From: JAFDCJ01 sp049669725
GTDB lineage: Bacteria > Desulfobacterota > Desulfobacteria > Desulfobacterales > JAFDCJ01
Assembly: GCA_049669725.1 (NCBI GenBank)
Contig: JBATKU010000678.1
Location: 1-7,233, forward strand
Direction: 5' to 3'
DNA: 7,233 nt
Of the stretch, positions 6,332-7,233 are shown in pieces. The translations under genes were made by a program, and so were the position numbers. Positions within the stretch are counted from its first letter, which is position 1. Every line of letters starts with the position of its first letter. The notes below the pieces were generated by a model that was not told the origin of the DNA, did no database searches, and was given only the letters and a program-made list of their open reading frames with translations.

Positions 6332-6448
6332 GGGCGTTTGGATCGTTTAGTTCGTTGTGTTGGTTGGATCGTTTTGATTGTTTAGGTCGTTGAGATCGTA
6401 TGGAACGTTGGGAACGTTTAGGTCGTTGAGATCGTTAGGACCGTTTTT
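6332..6448. repeat. Array of 13 degenerate 9-base units (CGTT-containing), left flank of the four-helix-bundle gene
   Basis: The core CGTT (or one-base variants) recurs on the plus strand at 6335, 6344, 6353, 6362, 6370, 6379, 6388, 6397, 6406, 6415, 6424, 6433 and 6442. Every step is 9 bases except one of 8. Units read like GTCGTTGAG, ATCGTTAGG and AACGTTTAG. A 20-base block at 6380-6399 recurs exactly at 6416-6435, four units later. The array starts four bases before the transferase start codon and includes the last codons of the four-helix-bundle gene. It matches, in opposite orientation, the units at 6835-6875. Confidence 0.85.
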
Positions 6449-6824
6449 TATTCTTTGATAGTGTTGAACGAAGATAGCGAATTAGCCCATCAATTATCAT
6501 TATGGTTTTTAATGCTTGATCATAAATTTCTTGAAAAGTAGCTTGAGAAATATATTCTTGATCGAGAGCTACATATGAGCAGTTTTGAGTTTCTGCAGCA
6601 GATCTGCGTGAATATCGGAGGAACCTTACAAACTCGGCGTTTGATTGGGCAGCCCAGCCCTCGGCGATGTTGTTCATCACGGAGACCCCCGCAGCAGTAA
6701 ATTGACCAACGAGCCGAAAATCCTTCTGAAATTCCGGACTGCTTTTAACTGCAGCATAGATCATTTTCACCAATATCCTCGCCTCTTGCCAGCACTCTAA
6801 ATCCTCAAATCGTTTAATAGTCAT
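6435..6824 (-). CDS. S23/IVS-family four-helix-bundle protein
   Basis: Small protein (129 residues) of the family first found as an open reading frame in intervening sequences of 23S rRNA genes (S23, TIGR02436 type). Its biochemical function is unknown, and the related Avd protein serves diversity-generating retroelements. Family marks: RFEDLECWQEAR at residues 5-16, SVMNNIAEGW at 48-57 and FVRFLRYSRRSAAETQ at 65-80, then a final helix to about 118 and a basic tail KNKKRS. Four amphipathic helices fit the sequence, with no signal peptide or membrane segment. GGAG (6832-6835) lies seven bases before the ATG, so it should be translated. The gene is visibly more AT-rich than its neighbours, interrupts a polysaccharide operon with which it shares no function, and lies between opposed 9-base arrays. 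All this suggests an inserted element. Confidence 0.88.
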   Translation of the reverse strand: MTIKRFEDLECWQEARILVKMIYAAVKSSPEFQKDFRLVGQFTAAGVSVMNNIAEGWAAQSNAEFVRFLRYSRRSAAETQNCSYVALDQEYISQATFQEIYDQALKTIMIIDGLIRYLRSTLSKNKKRS

Positions 6825-6831
6825 ATACTAT

Positions 6832-6835
6832 CTCC
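6832..6835 (-). promoter_or_regulatory. Ribosome-binding site of the four-helix-bundle gene
   Basis: GGAG on the minus strand, seven bases before the ATG at 6824. It lies at the inner edge of the right-hand 9-base array. Confidence 0.55.
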
Positions 6836-6875
6836 ACGAACCCAACGATCTTAGCCATCAAAACGATCTAAACCT
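6835..6875. repeat. Right flank of the four-helix-bundle gene: 9-base units in opposite orientation
   Basis: AACG or close variants recur on the plus strand at 6835, 6844, 6853, 6862 and 6871, exactly 9 bases apart, with AACGATCT at 6844-6851 and 6862-6869. This is the reverse complement of the left array's AGATCGTT. Positions 6841-6851 are complementary to 6429-6439 at 10 of 11 positions, and GTTTAGATCGTT here (minus strand) matches 6416-6427 at 11 of 12. The outer edge overlaps the EpsI stop codon. Confidence 0.7.
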
Positions 6876-7233
6876 ATTTTGGCAAAAATTCAGCGAGAAC
6901 AGGGACAATTGCCTGGGTGAACGATTGGAGGCGTTTTTCCGCATCGGCCAGTTCCTCATTATCATATACCGGTGTTATCACCCTCACCAGGGCCCCATCA
7001 GTTCGTTGCCGCGTCAGGGCATCCCAGAAATTATAAAGTTTCAACTGATAGGCATTGGTCAATATCCGACCCCTCTGGGGGAACCAGAAGCAGGGCAGCT
7101 GCTTCCAGGTGCCTTTTCCCATGAAGGCCTTGTTGACCCACATGGGCTTGCCGTCGCAACTCTTCAGCGGCATCAGCACGCTGCCAGCGTTCCTGAACTC
7201 CCACCCGCTGCCCGGAAGGCAGGTCTCGGGCGA
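6874..7233 (-). CDS. epsI: EpsI / exosortase C-terminal domain protein (DUF3485 type), 5' part outside the window
   Basis: The last 119 residues are visible and the frame is open to the window edge, so this is the C-terminal half of EpsI (usually some 200-230 residues) or of an exosortase-EpsI fusion of the XrtD kind. Visible motifs: SPETCLPGSGWEF right at the edge (the conserved SP..C.PG.GW with its cysteine), then W-x-P-x-R-G-R followed by ILTNAYQLKLYNFWDALTR, then RTDGALVRVITP. It ends EFLPK. EpsI domains work with exosortases, membrane transpeptidase-like enzymes that process C-terminal sorting signals; their own activity is not established. This is the strongest evidence that the operon belongs to an exosortase system. 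The stop codon overlaps the edge of the 9-base array. The internal GTG at 7179 is not the start, since conserved residues lie upstream. Confidence 0.88.
   Translation of the reverse strand, partial: SPETCLPGSGWEFRNAGSVLMPLKSCDGKPMWVNKAFMGKGTWKQLPCFWFPQRGRILTNAYQLKLYNFWDALTRQRTDGALVRVITPVYDNEELADAEKRLQSFTQAIVPVLAEFLPK

Noticed and set aside
6332..6448. CRISPR array
   Set aside because: Units are 9 bases, contiguous and degenerate, with no spacers, no 23-40-base conserved repeats and no cas genes.
6435..6824. Avd accessory protein of a diversity-generating retroelement
   Set aside because: The fold is related, but no reverse transcriptase, template repeat or variable repeat is visible in the window. 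The standalone S23 family marks fit better.
6332..6875. Classical insertion sequence or transposon
   Set aside because: There is no transposase and no clear target-site duplication. The flanks are degenerate arrays rather than defined terminal inverted repeats.

Overview
The window is one stretch of a minus-strand operon for making and exporting an extracellular polysaccharide. It is tied to an exosortase (protein-sorting) system, in a Gram-negative bacterium. The evidence is an EpsI-type exosortase-associated domain, a TPR lipoprotein of the PrsT type, a Wza/EpsE-like export protein and an outer-membrane beta-barrel of the BBP2_2 type. The gene set, the moderate GC content and the presence of S23-family four-helix-bundle genes fit a Desulfobacterota (former deltaproteobacterial, Desulfobacterales-like) genome best. 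That taxonomic guess is inference.

Layout in transcription order (right to left): the C-terminal part of an EpsI protein, or of an exosortase-EpsI fusion, runs off the right edge (6874-7233). Next come a small S23/IVS-type four-helix-bundle gene (6435-6824), a long MraY/WecA-family glycan-phosphate transferase (4679-6328), a 799-residue TPR lipoprotein (2174-4573), a short polysaccharide export protein (1461-2033) and an outer-membrane beta-barrel protein (133-1464). A further gene probably starts at position 9 and leaves the window on the left. No gene on the plus strand is supported.

Proposed cooperation: the transferase starts the lipid-linked glycan on undecaprenyl phosphate at the inner membrane. 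The export protein and the beta-barrel serve passage through the periplasm and outer membrane. The TPR lipoprotein is a periplasmic scaffold, and EpsI works with an exosortase encoded to the right, outside the window.

The unexpected part is between the genes. Almost every gene junction carries a different array of degenerate 8- or 9-base units. The S23 gene sits between two arrays of the same 9-base unit in opposite orientation, so the transcript ends can pair. The junction between the TPR lipoprotein and the export protein holds a previously unannotated 44-codon fragment of a second S23-family gene, next to an 8-base array. Two further junctions (4616-4681 and 26-117) have opposed 8-base arrays with nothing between them. 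I read this as a family of IVS-like elements (S23 gene plus opposed short-period arrays) in intact, decayed and emptied states. The intact element and the fragment are read from sequence; the mobility interpretation is inference.
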